Shown: positions 24,640 through 36,028 of the stretch, in pieces
Layout of the letters: each line of letters starts with the position of its first letter
Position numbering within the stretch: position 1 is the first letter of the stretch
NCBI GenBank assembly: GCA_951812925.1
Contig: OX638372.1
Coordinates: 41,972,245 to 42,036,244, forward strand
Length of the DNA: 64,000 nucleotides
Direction of reading: 5' to 3'
Source of the DNA: Calliopum simillimum
Lineage: Eukaryota > Arthropoda > Insecta > Diptera > Lauxaniidae
Notes under the pieces: generated by a model
Database searches by the model: none
Seen by the model: the letters and a program-made list of their open reading frames with translations, nothing else
Told to the model about the DNA's origin: nothing
Program-made: the position numbers and the translations under genes

Positions 24640-24860
24640 AATACGTGTGAGAGCGTGTAAATTGGAACTTGTTGAACTTTTTTTTTTCGGTACATAACAA
24701 GTGGCACTTGATGTCGGTGAAAAGCACAAGAGCCATAAGAGCCATAAATTTCAACGAGTTTTCATCAATTCATCTAAGTGTTTTCCCTTTTGCTATTCGA
24801 ATTTTGTATGAATGTTGAACCGAGAAGGTTAATTTGGCGGTGGATTTGCAATCAGTTTAT
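24640..24860 (+). repeat. Diverged duplicate block, copy 1
   Basis: Shares GGAACTTGTTGAA, a TTCGGT box, ACAAGTGGCA, AATTTCAACGAGTTTTCATC and a GGTTAATT-GG-GGTG end with 52140-52345 in the same order and orientation. The ATTTCAACGAGTTTTCATCAATTCATCTA core is near-identical. No coding signal. Confidence 0.6.
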
Positions 24861-25134
24861 ATATACTTACGTGACATAAACTACAACATTATTTAAATTC
24901 TTTTTAGTAGCGGAGGGGTGAAATATTGAACTAACCCTCAAAATTTTCAAATTTTACTGACACGACCTCTGTACTTAGATGCAATCAAATTCACATCATT
25001 TTATTTTAATTTAGTTTTGCTAAAAATCCCTACAATTCAAGCATGAACAGCTTAAGTCGACCTAAGCAAAATAGGGTTCTCCTTACTATACATTGGTTTT
25101 GGGTCTATTCTGTAGTGGTTAATATTGAAAATTA

Positions 25135-25302
25135 TATAGTAGTATAGTAGCATAGTAATATAGTAGTATAGTAGTATAGTAGCATACTAGTATAGTATTA
25201 TGGTAGTTTAGTAGTATAGTAGTATAGTAGTATAGTAGTATAGTAGTATAGTAGCATAGTAGTATAGTAGTATAGTTGTATAGTAGCATAGTTGTATAGT
25301 AT
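25135..25302. repeat. Imperfect octanucleotide microsatellite (ATAGTAGT)n
   Basis: About 20 copies of an 8-bp unit with CAT/GTT variants. The minus-strand 67-codon ORF here is a repeat artefact. Confidence 0.92.
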
Positions 25303-25339
25303 TTATATTTACGAATTGCCATAGTAAGTGTATGTTAGG

Positions 25340-25440
25340 TTTTTACCCTGCAGGACCACCACGGACTAGTCCAATACTATTTTGCAAACTACTTCATGGG
25401 AGAAACCGACTAGTCCAAATTCTGGTCCCATCACATATAA
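25340..25440. repeat. Short region with repeated GACTAGTCC motifs
   Basis: GGACTAGTCC (a 10-bp palindrome, 25363-25372) and a second CGACTAGTCCAA about 46 bp later, flanked by GGACCACC and GGTCCC. Possibly a small TIR element; not resolved. Confidence 0.35.
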
Positions 25441-25481
25441 TGTTCTTTTTACGTTTTGTATTTTTTGTCATTGGACGTAAC

Positions 25482-25604
25482 CAATTGTCTTCTTATGCAT
25501 TACATTGAGACCAGAAAAAGGTCAATTGTCTCCTAATGCATTACTTTGAGACCAGAAAAGGGTCAGTTGTCTCTTTATGCATTACATTTGTACAAGAAAA
25601 AGCC
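25482..25604. repeat. Three tandem copies of a 41-bp unit
   Basis: CAATTGTCT-type starts at 25482, 25523 and 25564, each followed by TATGCATTAC and AGACCAGAAAA (the third copy diverges). Confidence 0.9.
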
Positions 25605-26559
25605 CATTTTTAATTTTTTTAAATTTCAAAGGATTTAATTTAATATACAAATTTTACACAAAAACGTCAAAAGGTTTCATAGACGACTATGGTAAATGCT
25701 TTTTTACATATTTTTTTGTATTTTTAGTTTTATAATGAAACATAACATATGCAGAAATTAACATTGAATTTTCTTATTATACACATTTGACAAATTAAAT
25801 AATGTTTCATAAGCCTATATTCTGTAGCTGAAAGAACAAGTGTCGAATATATGGTGATTACATAAACTTAAGTTTAAATTTAAAATTTAAATGACGTTAA
25901 AAATTAAAGTGACATGGTTTTGCATAAGGAATACATAAAAAATAAAATTTAAATATAAAATTGTTTTAATGTTATAAACGATATAAAAAAATATTTTTTT
26001 TTTTTTTATATATTACAAGGACATTTAAAAGAAATCGGGACATAATAAGCGCACCAAAATTTTGCTTATGATTCTACATTTGGATGTGAAGAAGTGATTC
26101 AAGTTCATCTATATTAGAGCTAAACAGCCAAGATTTTATTTTAATTAATTACGGAGCATTGTGATCCGAGTTCGAATCTCAGTGCGGATGAAAAGTTTTT
26201 ATTAATTTTTTTATTATTTTATACGTCGGCTATATTGAACATATACTTCATTTTTTTAATAAAGTCGAATCGAACGACCGCTGGTGCAGTAGATAGTGAT
26301 CAATACAACGCAACTTTGGCAAAAGGTTCCACTAACGCACGTGTGTTATAACCTGAGCTCTGACGAAAGAAAGATTTGAAGCGTCCTCGCTGCAATATTG
26401 TCAGTCGACAAAAGTTCAAAATTTCACAAATCAGTGAAGTGCAGAAAAAAAGGTAAGTATTTTCTAATAGCAGAATTATATGCTGAATCCAAATCTGTAA
26501 TGGGTTTTACAAAATTTAAATTGGTTAAAAAGGTGTTCGCCTTAAAATAAAAAAAAGCA

Positions 26560-27047
26560 CGTGGGGTTAAATAACCAGAAGAAGAAACAGGCATTGGCAA
26601 CCATGGTAAGGTCGGAAAAAAAGACTCTAAAGGAATTTTCCAAGCAAAAAAACCAAGACACGGCAGCCAAAAACAATACTCGTTGCTCCAAAGAGATCGT
26701 CCAAGAAAAGAAGTATACGTTGAGGGAAGTGACGCCAGCGATTAATGAAGCTCAAGAGAAACTTTTTCAAGTTGATTTTGTTCTTGTGTAACATTTTGTA
26801 AAATTCTGATAAAATAAAAACCCTTAAAATAACAATGTTGGTCACCACCAGGTGGGGTAAAAAAACCATTTCTCACTTTTTGTTCAAATGCAAATACCGG
26901 ATAAACAATGCGAGTTTGATAAAAAATTTTCGGATAAATTTTGTAACAAAGGGTTTAACGAACCAGGAACAGTTTAGATTTTCAAATTATTATCATAAAC
27001 AAAGTTTTTACAGAGTGCCAAACACAAAAGTGGTTGTTTAACCCCGT
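26560..27047. repeat. Possible MITE with GGGGTTAAATAACC inverted ends
   Basis: CGTGGGGTTAAATAACCA at 26560-26577 is mirrored by TGGTTGTTTAACCCCGT at 27031-27047; a third related motif (GGTGGGGTAAAAAAACCA) occurs at about 26851. The 76-codon ORF inside has no recognisable domain. Confidence 0.4.
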
Positions 27048-27574
27048 TCTACCTTACATTCAATCGTTATTTTGGCTAAAGTCAAGAGTTGCTCCCAGAA
27101 CCCAATTTGGTTTAAACTAAGCTTTTCTTGTTAAAGTTATAATTCTTACAAAAAAAGATTAATCAAAAAGTGTCGCTCGGACCTAGTTTTGGAGATATGG
27201 TCATCGGAAGATCGGGATATAGCTTTTACAAAAACCGACATAAGTTCTGAGTCCCTTGATGGATTTCAAAAATATTGATGATTGATAGATATTTTAACTG
27301 GCTGCAAAATTATTCCGAAAACGTTTTAAATCCAAGCTATGGTTTTCAAGATATGGTGATTTTGTGAAAATTTTGACCAGTTTTTTTTTAAAAACTATTA
27401 TAAATTAAAAAAATACCTTAATAACCTATACCTGTAGTAACAAAATATGGAAGCCTTTTCTATTTTCCTTCATAAGGTATTCCATTTAAAGCTGAATTTG
27501 CATCATTAGGGCATTTTTTTATAGAAAAACTAAAATTAAACTAAAGAAATTTTCATGAAATTTAGCAAATATTA

Positions 27575-28000
27575 CAACAACAACAGCATCACTAACAAAA
27601 ACAGCGCTAACAAAAACAACAACATCACCACCACTAACAACAACAACAATGTCTCAGAGAGACCATCCTATTGGGAGGCAAGGAATAGCAACCTTGACGA
27701 CAATATCTGGCCTGTCGTTCGAGTCGTTAAATAACAACAACGACACCACCAATAACAAATACAATGACACCACTATCCACAACAATAACAACAACAACTC
27801 CAACAATACAACCAACAACAACACTCGCAAAACAAAAAACACAACACTAACAACAACAACATCAACATCACCACTAACAACAACAACAACAAGAACAACA
27901 CAACAACACTACTAACAACAACAATACTAACAAAACAACAAAACTACTACTAACAACAACAACATCACTATAAACAACACCACTATCAACCACAACAAAA
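27575..28000. repeat. (AAC)n-rich microsatellite
   Basis: Dense ACAACAACA/ACTAACAAC trinucleotide arrays, interrupted at about 27650-27760 by unique sequence. The 88-codon ORF rich in Asn and Thr is a product of the repeat. Confidence 0.9.
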
Positions 28001-28158
28001 TGATAATTTTTATTCAAAAACGTGAGGTTTGCTACTACTTCATATTACAAAGGAGAAAAATTGTTATTAAAAATTTCGCGCGAAATTTTTCGCCTGCGCC
28101 ACTTTCTTTTTTGGAAATTTTTGGAAATCATTCAGTCAGGTTATATAACTGATTATAA

Positions 28159-28463
28159 AAAGAAGGCCTTAACCCCCTAACGGTGAACCACTCAATTTCT
28201 TTTAAAGATCTAGTAACTGATGACCACACAAATACGATTGGGGGTCTGTGGCGATATGTCAAAAACGCTTTGCATGTATTTAACAGAAGAAAACGATTTT
28301 ATGAAAGATATATTGCAAAATTCATGTTCCTTAAAAAGTGAAAAGCAGAGGGGTTGAGCCAATGGAGGATTTTTTTAAATATGAGGGAGAATTGCATAAA
28401 GTCGTTTCCTATGAAGCAGAGAACGATGATGATGATAATGTTGTAGATGAAGACATCTTATAA
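28159..28463 (+). pseudogene. Merlin (ISXO2/IS1016-like) DDE transposase C-terminal fragment
   Basis: The frame from 28159 to the stop at 28339-28341 reads through LTVNHSISFKDLVTDDHTNT, IGGLWRYVKNAL, a basic RRKRFYERY segment and IAKFMF. This is the characteristic end of ISXO2-like/Merlin transposases, whose usual pattern is VNHS-x-F, HTNxIE-x-x-W-x-x-K, then Y-x-x-E/KF-MW. The glutamate expected in the NxIE motif, the third catalytic acid of the family, is Gly here. After the stop, a +1-shifted frame continues from 28362 to a TAA at 28461-28463 with an acidic tail (ENDDDDNVVDED), so one frameshift separates the core from its tail. The upstream two-thirds of the gene is missing. It is a dead fragment and was too short for ORF calling. 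Confidence 0.75.
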
Positions 28464-28959
28464 AATAAAATACAAATTTTAATTCTTTTATTTATTTATT
28501 TTTTTTTTTGGAAAAACCTTACAAGTATAGGAAATCAGATACAAATGGCATAGTTAATAACAGAAAATAGATTGGCCTTTCATATTTTGTTACTAAAAAT
28601 AGAGATTGATGAGACGTTTTTTGGAAAAAATAGTGTTTTTTTAAAAAAACCTGGTCAAAATTATCTTAAAATGGCCATATATCGAAACCGAAATCTCGGA
28701 TTTAAGACTTTTGTACACCAATTTGGTAGCTAGTTATAATACCTTTCATATAATACCTTTTAATATCCATCAAGGGACTCAGAACTTATACTTGTTTTCA
28801 TAAAAGCTATATCCCGATCTTCCGATTGCTATATCTCCGAAACCAGATCTGAGCGACACTTTTTGTTTTTGTAGTTGTTGTTGTAATTAATTTCCAAAGC
28901 CATATTTTGGCAAAAACAAAAAATTTGGCTTTGGGAGCAACGCTTGACTTGTTTCGTTA

Positions 28960-29755
28960 ATTTAATATTTGGATTTCAACTAATGAATTGCTGAACACCC
29001 GAAGGCATCGAAAATTTGATATTTTACTAAGAAAAGTAAAAAAAAATATATTAATATTTAATTATGCCGCTTTATTCATATGCGTTATTGACTAGAAACA
29101 AGTAACAACATAAAAATATAAAATTTTGGTAACAAATGAAGCATAAACTCTAAATTAAAACTGATAGGAATTAGGATAAAATCTTAGCAGTATGGCGCAC
29201 TAGATTATATGAAATCCAAAATTAATTACTATTGTTTTAAAAGGTTAACAAAAGCTACAAAATGTTATTCTTCATGGAATGTAGCAGACAATATCCAACT
29301 ACAGCCACTAATTTATCACGTGGTAAACCATAAGCAATACATAGAAATCTTGATGCCAGCCAAGGCGGCACGTACACATGCAAAGAGCTGCTAATGTGGT
29401 GGCGCTCTTTTGTTGTAAAATATTCAACAAAAATTATGTTCCCAACATGTATCAAAATGTGGAATCCTTTTAAGGTAATGCGACTTCACATATTATGCCC
29501 ATTTATGCAAATAAAATAATATGCCACAAGAGGCATGAAACCAGAAATCACAATCTGATTTTGGTACAGTTTAAGTTGGAATACATTTGTTGGGTACAAA
29601 AACTCGCTATAACAACGTGATATGTAAATAACAAGATTTGTTCAGCCCTTTCGTATAAATGTATCTTCTTATGAATATGATTGGGGCTGCAGATTATATT
29701 TGTAACATTTCACATTAGGTGAATAATATCGATAACTTATCTGCCGTATTTTGTT
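28960..29755. other. Unannotated stretch
   Basis: Nothing recognised. Confidence 0.4.
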
Positions 29756-29759
29756 TTTT

Positions 29760-30226
29760 ATAACCCTACACCCAGGGTATATTCACTTTGTCCTTCAGCT
29801 TGTAACGCAGAAAACGAAGCGTGGCAGGTATGGAAAAGTATATATATTCTTGATCAGCTTCACCTCTTGAGTCGATATAGCCATGTCCGTCTGTCTGGCT
29901 GGGTGGCTGGCTGGCATGTAAATACTACGAATTGTAAGCGTAAGCTCTGAGAAAAAACTGGGTGAATTTGGACAAAAGGACGAAGCACCTCCCATATAAG
30001 CAAAAGCTTCAAACACTATACTGAAAGCATTTTTTGAGATAATCGAACTAAATTTTACTCAGACATTAAGAACTCTAAATGCAAGCTCTTAAAAAAAAAA
30101 CTGGGTGAATCCAAATAAGAGGATGTGGCATCTTCCATACAGCAAAAGCTTCAAAACGCTACACTGAAAATGTTTTTTGAGATAATCCAACCAAATTTTA
30201 CTCAAACACTAAAAAATATAAATGCA
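29760..30226 (+). repeat. Dipteran dispersed repeat (mini-me/DINE-like), copy 2
   Basis: It has the ACCCTACACCCAGGGTAT start, AAAGTATATATATTCTTGAT, a TCGATATAGCCATGTCCGTC block, GTCTGGCTGGGTGGCTGGCT, then two tandem units of roughly 125 bp, each with AAGCTCT, GGGTGAAT, CTCCCATA/CTTCCATA, GCAAAAGCTTCAAA and TTTTTTGAGATAATC. The 3' terminus is not clear. Confidence 0.7.
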
Positions 30227-30884
30227 TGATGACAAAATAATCTCAGATTTGAAGACCATAATGTGCAATTCTGTGCAGTAAACCATTTAGTTTTCTTTAT
30301 GTTTTTTTGTGGTAACAGTTCTTTCCCAGTACTAAAAAAAAAACATTAAATAACTAGCATAGAAATAAGAAACATAAATACATTACACATAAAAACAAAC
30401 TTTTTCTCTTCCTGTGATAAACCAGACGCATAAAAATTTCTATCATTAAAAAGGCTAATAACACTTGACTTTGGCTTGATACATTAACCTTGAATGAAAA
30501 TATTACGAAATCTCCTCCAACAACCCGCGTATGTTTGTATGTATTCTCCTTTAACTGCTAGGAGGAGCATAGAGTTGCAATGCTTGTAAAAATGAAAGAT
30601 AATGTCGCTAACATTATTCAGAAAATATTTACCATAAATTACACTTTTTTGCGGAGTATTTTTTTTTTTTTTTTTGGATTTCAGTAGAAAAATATTTTTT
30701 GATAATTACTATGAACGAAATGTGGATAAATATATCAAAATTAACCATACGAAAATAAATCTGACTGCGATAACAAGACTTTGGTTTTGTCCTTAGCCTT
30801 TTGTGTGCAAATTGTAGAGATAAAAATTGTTTTCGAAACAAAAATATTTTTTTCATAATATGTCGTGCTTAGATTCGTAATGTA

Positions 30885-31020
30885 ACAATTAGTATAGGGT
30901 GACTAACCGTCCCGGATTTTGCGGGACAGTCCTGAATTTTATCTTCCAGTCGCTGGTTAAAAAATGTACCGGAAATGTGCCAAAACTGTCCGGATTTAAA
31001 ATGGCCGAATTGTGTATTGT
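30885..31020 (+). repeat. hAT-like terminus (TAGGGTGACTAACCGTCCCGG)
   Basis: GGGTGACTAACCGTCCCGGA followed by an internal GTCCCGGATTTTGCGGGAC stem and a later CTGTCCGGATTT. Similar GGGTGACC-x-x-x-GTCCCGG ends occur on many hAT elements (recall). No matching right end was found. Confidence 0.4.
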
Positions 31021-31059
31021 GTAATTTCTTCCATTTTATTCTAAATACAACAATTTTAG

Positions 31060-31565
31060 TTCATGGATCACAGACCAAAAAGGGCAGATCATAGACCAAA
31101 GATTACGGACCATAGACCATAAAGGACAGATAATAGTCCCTACGTTAGGGAATATCGACCACAATGAACACATCATAGATCATATATTATAGAAGGTATA
31201 ATAAGGAGCATTGAGCATAAAGGACAGATCATACACCATTTATTACGGGCCATAGGCAATGAAGAAAAGATTATACATCATTTACTATGGACTATAGACT
31301 TCAAAAAACTGATCATAGACCATAGATAATAACTCATAGACTATAAGAGATCGATTACAGATAATGTGTTGTATATAAGGTGTCCATTTATCCTGCTTTT
31401 GGCAGGATACTCTTGCTTTTTGAGGACTTTTTATGTTAAAACCTGCCAAATGATGGTTTTTGGTTAGTTTTTCCTGTTTTTCGGTCAAAAAATATAGACA
31501 CCTAAATTATATACCATTGACTATAACGTACAGCTCGTAAGTCTTAGATTATAGACCATATAATG
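31060..31565. repeat. Degenerate CATAGACC/GACAGATCATA array interrupted by a small element
   Basis: Many imperfect repetitions of GACCATAGACCA, GGACAGATCATA and related forms from about 31060 to 31375, resuming after 31504. The interruption at 31378-31503 starts AGGTGTCC and ends AGACACCT, with an internal CCTGC-GCAGG hairpin, and looks like a tiny MITE inserted in the array. Confidence 0.6.
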
Positions 31566-31569
31566 AACT

Positions 31570-33643
31570 ATTATTTTTGCCCCACCCGTTAAAATAGGTT
31601 TTTTCCTGTGCCGGATTGGGCCACCAAGGAAATGGCCTGCTTTTATTGGTATGTCCACCTTTTCCAATTCAAATGTAGGATATTTAGATTTTAGATGACT
31701 AAATCAGCAATATTGTATCAGGAAGACAAAGATTTAACAAAATGAGACAGAGGTGAAATTTTTACAAAATTTTCTGAATCTGAAAGAGTTTTTCAATATT
31801 GAATCTTTATTAAAATTAATGCAAAAACTCGTTAAAAATTACTCAAAATACATTTTATAAAGATTGATCTCTGCGATACTACATTATTTAAATGGCTTGA
31901 AGGCTTACTGATTAAGACAATAAAGAGATTATCTCAAGGTATGTGCAAATTTTAGAGAAATGACAATTGAGTTTAAGAAATTTTCTGTTGAAGTTTCACA
32001 AACTTGAACAATTTAATGATGATTATGATATAATTATATGTAAAAGATAAAAGTGTTTTACATGATATATTATTATGATAAATTAGCCAAATTGTATGGA
32101 AAACTGGAATTCATACCACAAATAAATTCCATATTTATTAAAATTAACACTCATTTAACCCTAATTAGTCCTTTTTAAAAACTTGTCTGTGTTTTTTATT
32201 TTTTGTTGTTTACTTGTATCCTGTGGTAATTAAAAAGTTTAATTTCTTGTTGTATCCAGCTTGAAGATGTCCCTTATTTATGCATTTGTTGAAGCAGAAT
32301 GAAAGATTTCTGATAAGCAAAAACTTTTAATTGCAATATGAAAACCATGAACTTTTTAAATTAACCGCAATATTCAGACATAACAAAATTTTCTTTTGCT
32401 AAAAAATATTTTATGCGATTTCTATAACACGCAGCACGCATTATATTTTAGTAACAAAAAAAGTGTTGTACCAGTTTTTCTGAGTTGAGGTTTGAGAATT
32501 TTCCTGAGGCTGTAACAAATTATCTTAAAAATTATGTATCCAAATTCACAACTTTTCTTCAAAAATAATTTTTAAACTTAGTTTGCTTCAACTCTAGTCC
32601 ACATATCCAAGCGTCATATCCATTCGCATTATTCTCCTCATTGGATTTGGGAAAATCTGATGTCGCACCAAAAAGCAGTGAACCAAAAATGCTTTGGAGT
32701 GCGAGAATCAGCAGGATACAAATGTTATTTATGGTCTTAAATGGCCAAAAATTTTGTTGTTAAATAGCAGCCAACCACATGTCCAGTTCCACACAAGACT
32801 GCGTGTGCATGCGGTTGAAAATGAGCTGTGATTTGTTGTGCGTTGTGTTTGGAATTACAGTTTCCCACTGCACAATAACGCAACTGAAATCTGCTCCGAA
32901 AGAGTAAACGATTTTTGCTGTGTCATTGAATTAAGACGTAAAATTGAAATAACACATTGCAGTGTTGATTCTGAGTTACGGTGAACCAAAATAAAATGTT
33001 AGCGAGTTCAATTTCGATAGAAGAATATGTAGCTGAACTTATATTTCCAAAGTTCATGACAAAGTTAAGTTCAAGTTTTTGACATTTAACTCATGTTACT
33101 CCTATTAGGTACTAAAATGATTTTCATGCTTTGCCAATAACAGCTTTTTGTATTTGCAATGATTTGATTCAAATGTATGCCAACAGATTTTTTGCAGACT
33201 TTTCCATTCCATTAGGCTGATTAGTGCTTAGAAATATAACATCAAATACTCTATACAAGAGCGATTCATTTCAATACTATTTTGTGTCCACTTTTCAAAA
33301 CAGTCCTCAAAATCATGTTCTCAGTTAATGAGATCCACAATGGTATCCCCTTAATTTTTTTTTTTTTTTTTTGTATTTGAATGATTCCTGATTTTAAATC
33401 GTTTTTATTATTGTGATCATTGTCAATTTTTCTGAGCTATTAAAAATGCATTGGGTAAGTGCCTCTTAGTTCTACTAAAAATCTAGAAATCTTGAATATG
33501 TTGTGTCCTTGGAAAAGTGAATTATATTATCTCCTGGATGTCCGCCATATGCCAAAAAAGAGTATTTTCTGCACTTTAAAGCAAAAATAACTAATTACAT
33601 ATACCTGGCAGTGAAAAATGGTTGCCAGATTCGGAATCACCAC
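31570..33643. other. Unannotated AT-rich stretch
   Basis: Nothing recognised. A block at about 31583-31666 (CCACCCGTTAAAATAGG to ATGTCCACCTT) may be further debris of the AGGTGTCC element. Confidence 0.35.
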
Positions 33644-34051
33644 TAGTGATGAGCAAAATTAGTCTTGGTCTTGATTCTTGGTCTTGGTCTTGGTAATTTT
33701 GCAAGAACAAGACCAAAACCAAGAAGCTGATATCATTGCAAGACCAAGACCAAGACTGTTATGCTCTTGGTCTTGCTCACGATGTTCATCAAGACCAAGA
33801 CTGCTTTTTAGTCTTGCGAATTTATAGTTAATAGAGGTTTCACGCCCCTTTCAAGCATAAAATCGCATCTCAATTCGAAATTTGGCATCTTAAAAACCCA
33901 ACTGATTTGTAAAAATAAGGATTGGAAATTTTGAATACTCAACAATCTTTAGAAATTTTTTCCAGACCAAGACCAAGACTTAATGTGCAAGAACAAGACC
34001 AAGACCAAGACTGCTATGATCTTGGTCTTGGTCTTGGTTTGCTCATCACTA
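33644..34051. mobile_element. hAT-type MITE built of CTTGGT hexamers, with 8-bp TSD
   Basis: TAGTGATGAGCAAA at the left and TTTGCTCATCACTA at the right are perfect inverted ends. They are flanked by a perfect 8-bp duplication, ATCACCAC (33636-33643 and 34052-34059). Inside are arrays of CTTGGT near the ends and in the middle, in both orientations (also as ACCAAG). The 8-bp duplication points to hAT mobilisation. The 70-codon ORF at 33922 is a by-product. A diverged, right-truncated copy lies at 52873-53090. Confidence 0.9.
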
Positions 34052-34059
34052 ATCACCAC

Positions 34060-35319
34060 TATAAATTACCCAAAAAGATTGTAGCAATTTTACTTAAACC
34101 TAGAAAAATTTTATTTCAACAAGAGCTTTTATAGATAAACACAGTTGGGTACCTTTTTATCATAATAAATATGACAGATATAAAAAGGCAGTTTCAACGC
34201 ACTAATCGGTGTGATTTTTTAAATTTTTAGTCTTCCGCCCTAATGTAAGACCAACTTATTTTAAGTATTAAAATTCATAGCCGAAGGCATGAATTTACCT
34301 CAAGTGACGTCAAAAATTTATCTTAACAATTCATCACAGTGCGTAACATATGTTGGATGGATGCATGGAAGGATGGCTGAAGTTAAGAAACCCATTATAT
34401 TAGTGAAATTGTAACACATGTGGGTGACATGACTGAGTAATATCGTTGCACGTTTCAAGGTTACAATGACTAAATTCTCCCATTAGAGCTTTATTGGGCT
34501 TAAAATGTTTAATAGCGTTAGGTTAACAAGCTATTAATGTGCCAGATGAAGGCTTTTGGGAAGAAAGGTTAAACTATATTTATCTATGTATTTTCTTAGC
34601 TTTGATTACTTAACATCTTCTTTAGTTGCAGCGAAAACTTTCTTGCTTTAGATTTAAGTTAATTCAATTAATTTTTTTCTACATCATAAATAACAATTTT
34701 TAAAAATTTTCAGTTTTTGTAAGATAAATTTTTATAAAGTCTAATCGCATTTTATTATTACTTCAAATTAGTTACGAATATGGTGGTCTTTATTTATTGT
34801 GCGTATTTAAAAACCCAAAAAAATTATGTATAGTGCCGAAAAATTTTTCCAAAAACTTGCATGATTTCACAAAGGTAGGACTGTGTTAGGTTTTCATAGC
34901 AGCAAGAGTTTTAAAACATTGTGCTAATCAACCTTTTAAGAAGAAATAAAGAAATTGATTAAATAATTTGAGCTATTTATTACAAAATAATTTTCAGTAA
35001 ATGAAATGATAGGGGTAGTCACGCGTTGATGCAAAATCGTTGACATAAAGACGTGAACCATGAATTAAATTGATGATGCATATGTGTATTTTCTCATGTC
35101 TGATATACGTCCTCTAAGCATACGCATGCATAAAGTATATAAATTTCTTATATATGACAAAAAACTTCACTTTCGTTTTCGTATATCTGACAAGCAAATC
35201 TTATGGTTCCTGTCTACATAAGTATTTTTAAGGTGCCATACATTTAAGATGAAAATTTGTTTATTTTTTTTTCCTTCATATACACATTAACATACACTTT
35301 AATTGCATACATGAAAAAC
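34060..35319. other. Unannotated stretch
   Basis: Nothing recognised. Confidence 0.4.
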
Positions 35320-35625
35320 CTCTCCCATGCATCACACGAGCAACTGCACTTAATCGCCTTGTCACAACATACGTTTGCGTACAACTAAAGACGCCTGTTG
35401 GTTTGTTTTTCAGGAAATATTTACCTTCCGCTTGGATGTTACCCAAAGGACCAGCTGTGTACTCGCAGTGCGTTCAATAAGTACCATCGCGCATAACAAC
35501 AAATGATTCCCTGATAAGCTCGTGAGACGCAAAAGTTTATTTATTCACAAATACTTACATGCATATGCATGTATTCATATTGTAAATACTTTCCTTTCAA
35601 TATGACGATTAAAAGTGGAAAATGG
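35320..35625 (-). repeat. Diverged dispersed repeat, copy 4
   Basis: Ordered short matches to 16830-17170: TTTCAGGAAATA, GACCAGCTGTGT, AGCTCGTGAGACGCAAAAGT, TTATTTA, GCATATGCATGTATTCATA, TTGTAAATACTTT. Its complement also shares an AGGGAATCATTTGTTG block with 7205-7440. Confidence 0.35.
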
Positions 35626-36028
35626 CTCTTCAGCGCCTGAAACTCTGCTACGAAATCAAAAGTGCAGTGAATGTAAATAAAGATATGCGTTATTTATTTG
35701 TTTTCAATATTGGGTTTTTTTTTTTAAATAAAATTTGTGAAATTGAATCAAATAAAGCATACTTGATTGATGCGTTTAATATTTTTAATACTAAATTCTG
35801 CAGAATGTTTTGAACTTTGTAAATTCGTAAACTCTAATTAAAAGTTAATTTTCTTTTCGGAAAGCATAGTTGAATTTGACAGATTTATATGTATACTTAT
35901 ACAAATTTTTGTATTTTTCATTAAGTGATTGTATTTGTTTTCTAAAAACCCAACCAACAATTTTATAACCTTTTCAATTTTTAAGCTTGGGAAAAGTTAA
36001 TTTTCAAATGTTTTCATAACCAATTTTC

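Larger units (their letters stand above)
27079..28950 (+). mobile_element. Large foldback element with Merlin-type transposase remnant
   Basis: The left arm (27079 to about 27500) and right arm (about 28520 to 28950) are diverged inverted repeats. Matching blocks include AGTCAAGAGTTGCTCCC against GGGAGCAACGCTTGACT, ATCGGAAGATCGGGATATAG against its complement near 28811, and TAACAAAATATGGAAG against CTTTCATATTTTGTTA. Between the arms lie an AAC-rich microsatellite and a transposase C-terminus. Merlin transposons have TIRs, but such long arms suggest a foldback rearrangement. Confidence 0.65.

Noticed and set aside
25119..25322. 67-residue YYTTILL-rich ORF
   Set aside because: Translation of the 8-bp microsatellite.
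25482..25604. CRISPR array
   Set aside because: Only three direct tandem 41-bp units without spacers, in a eukaryotic context.
26561..26791. 76-residue Lys/Gln-rich ORF
   Set aside because: Lies inside a possible MITE; low complexity, no domain.
27649..27915. Asn/Thr-rich 88-residue ORF
   Set aside because: Product of the AAC microsatellite; no domain.
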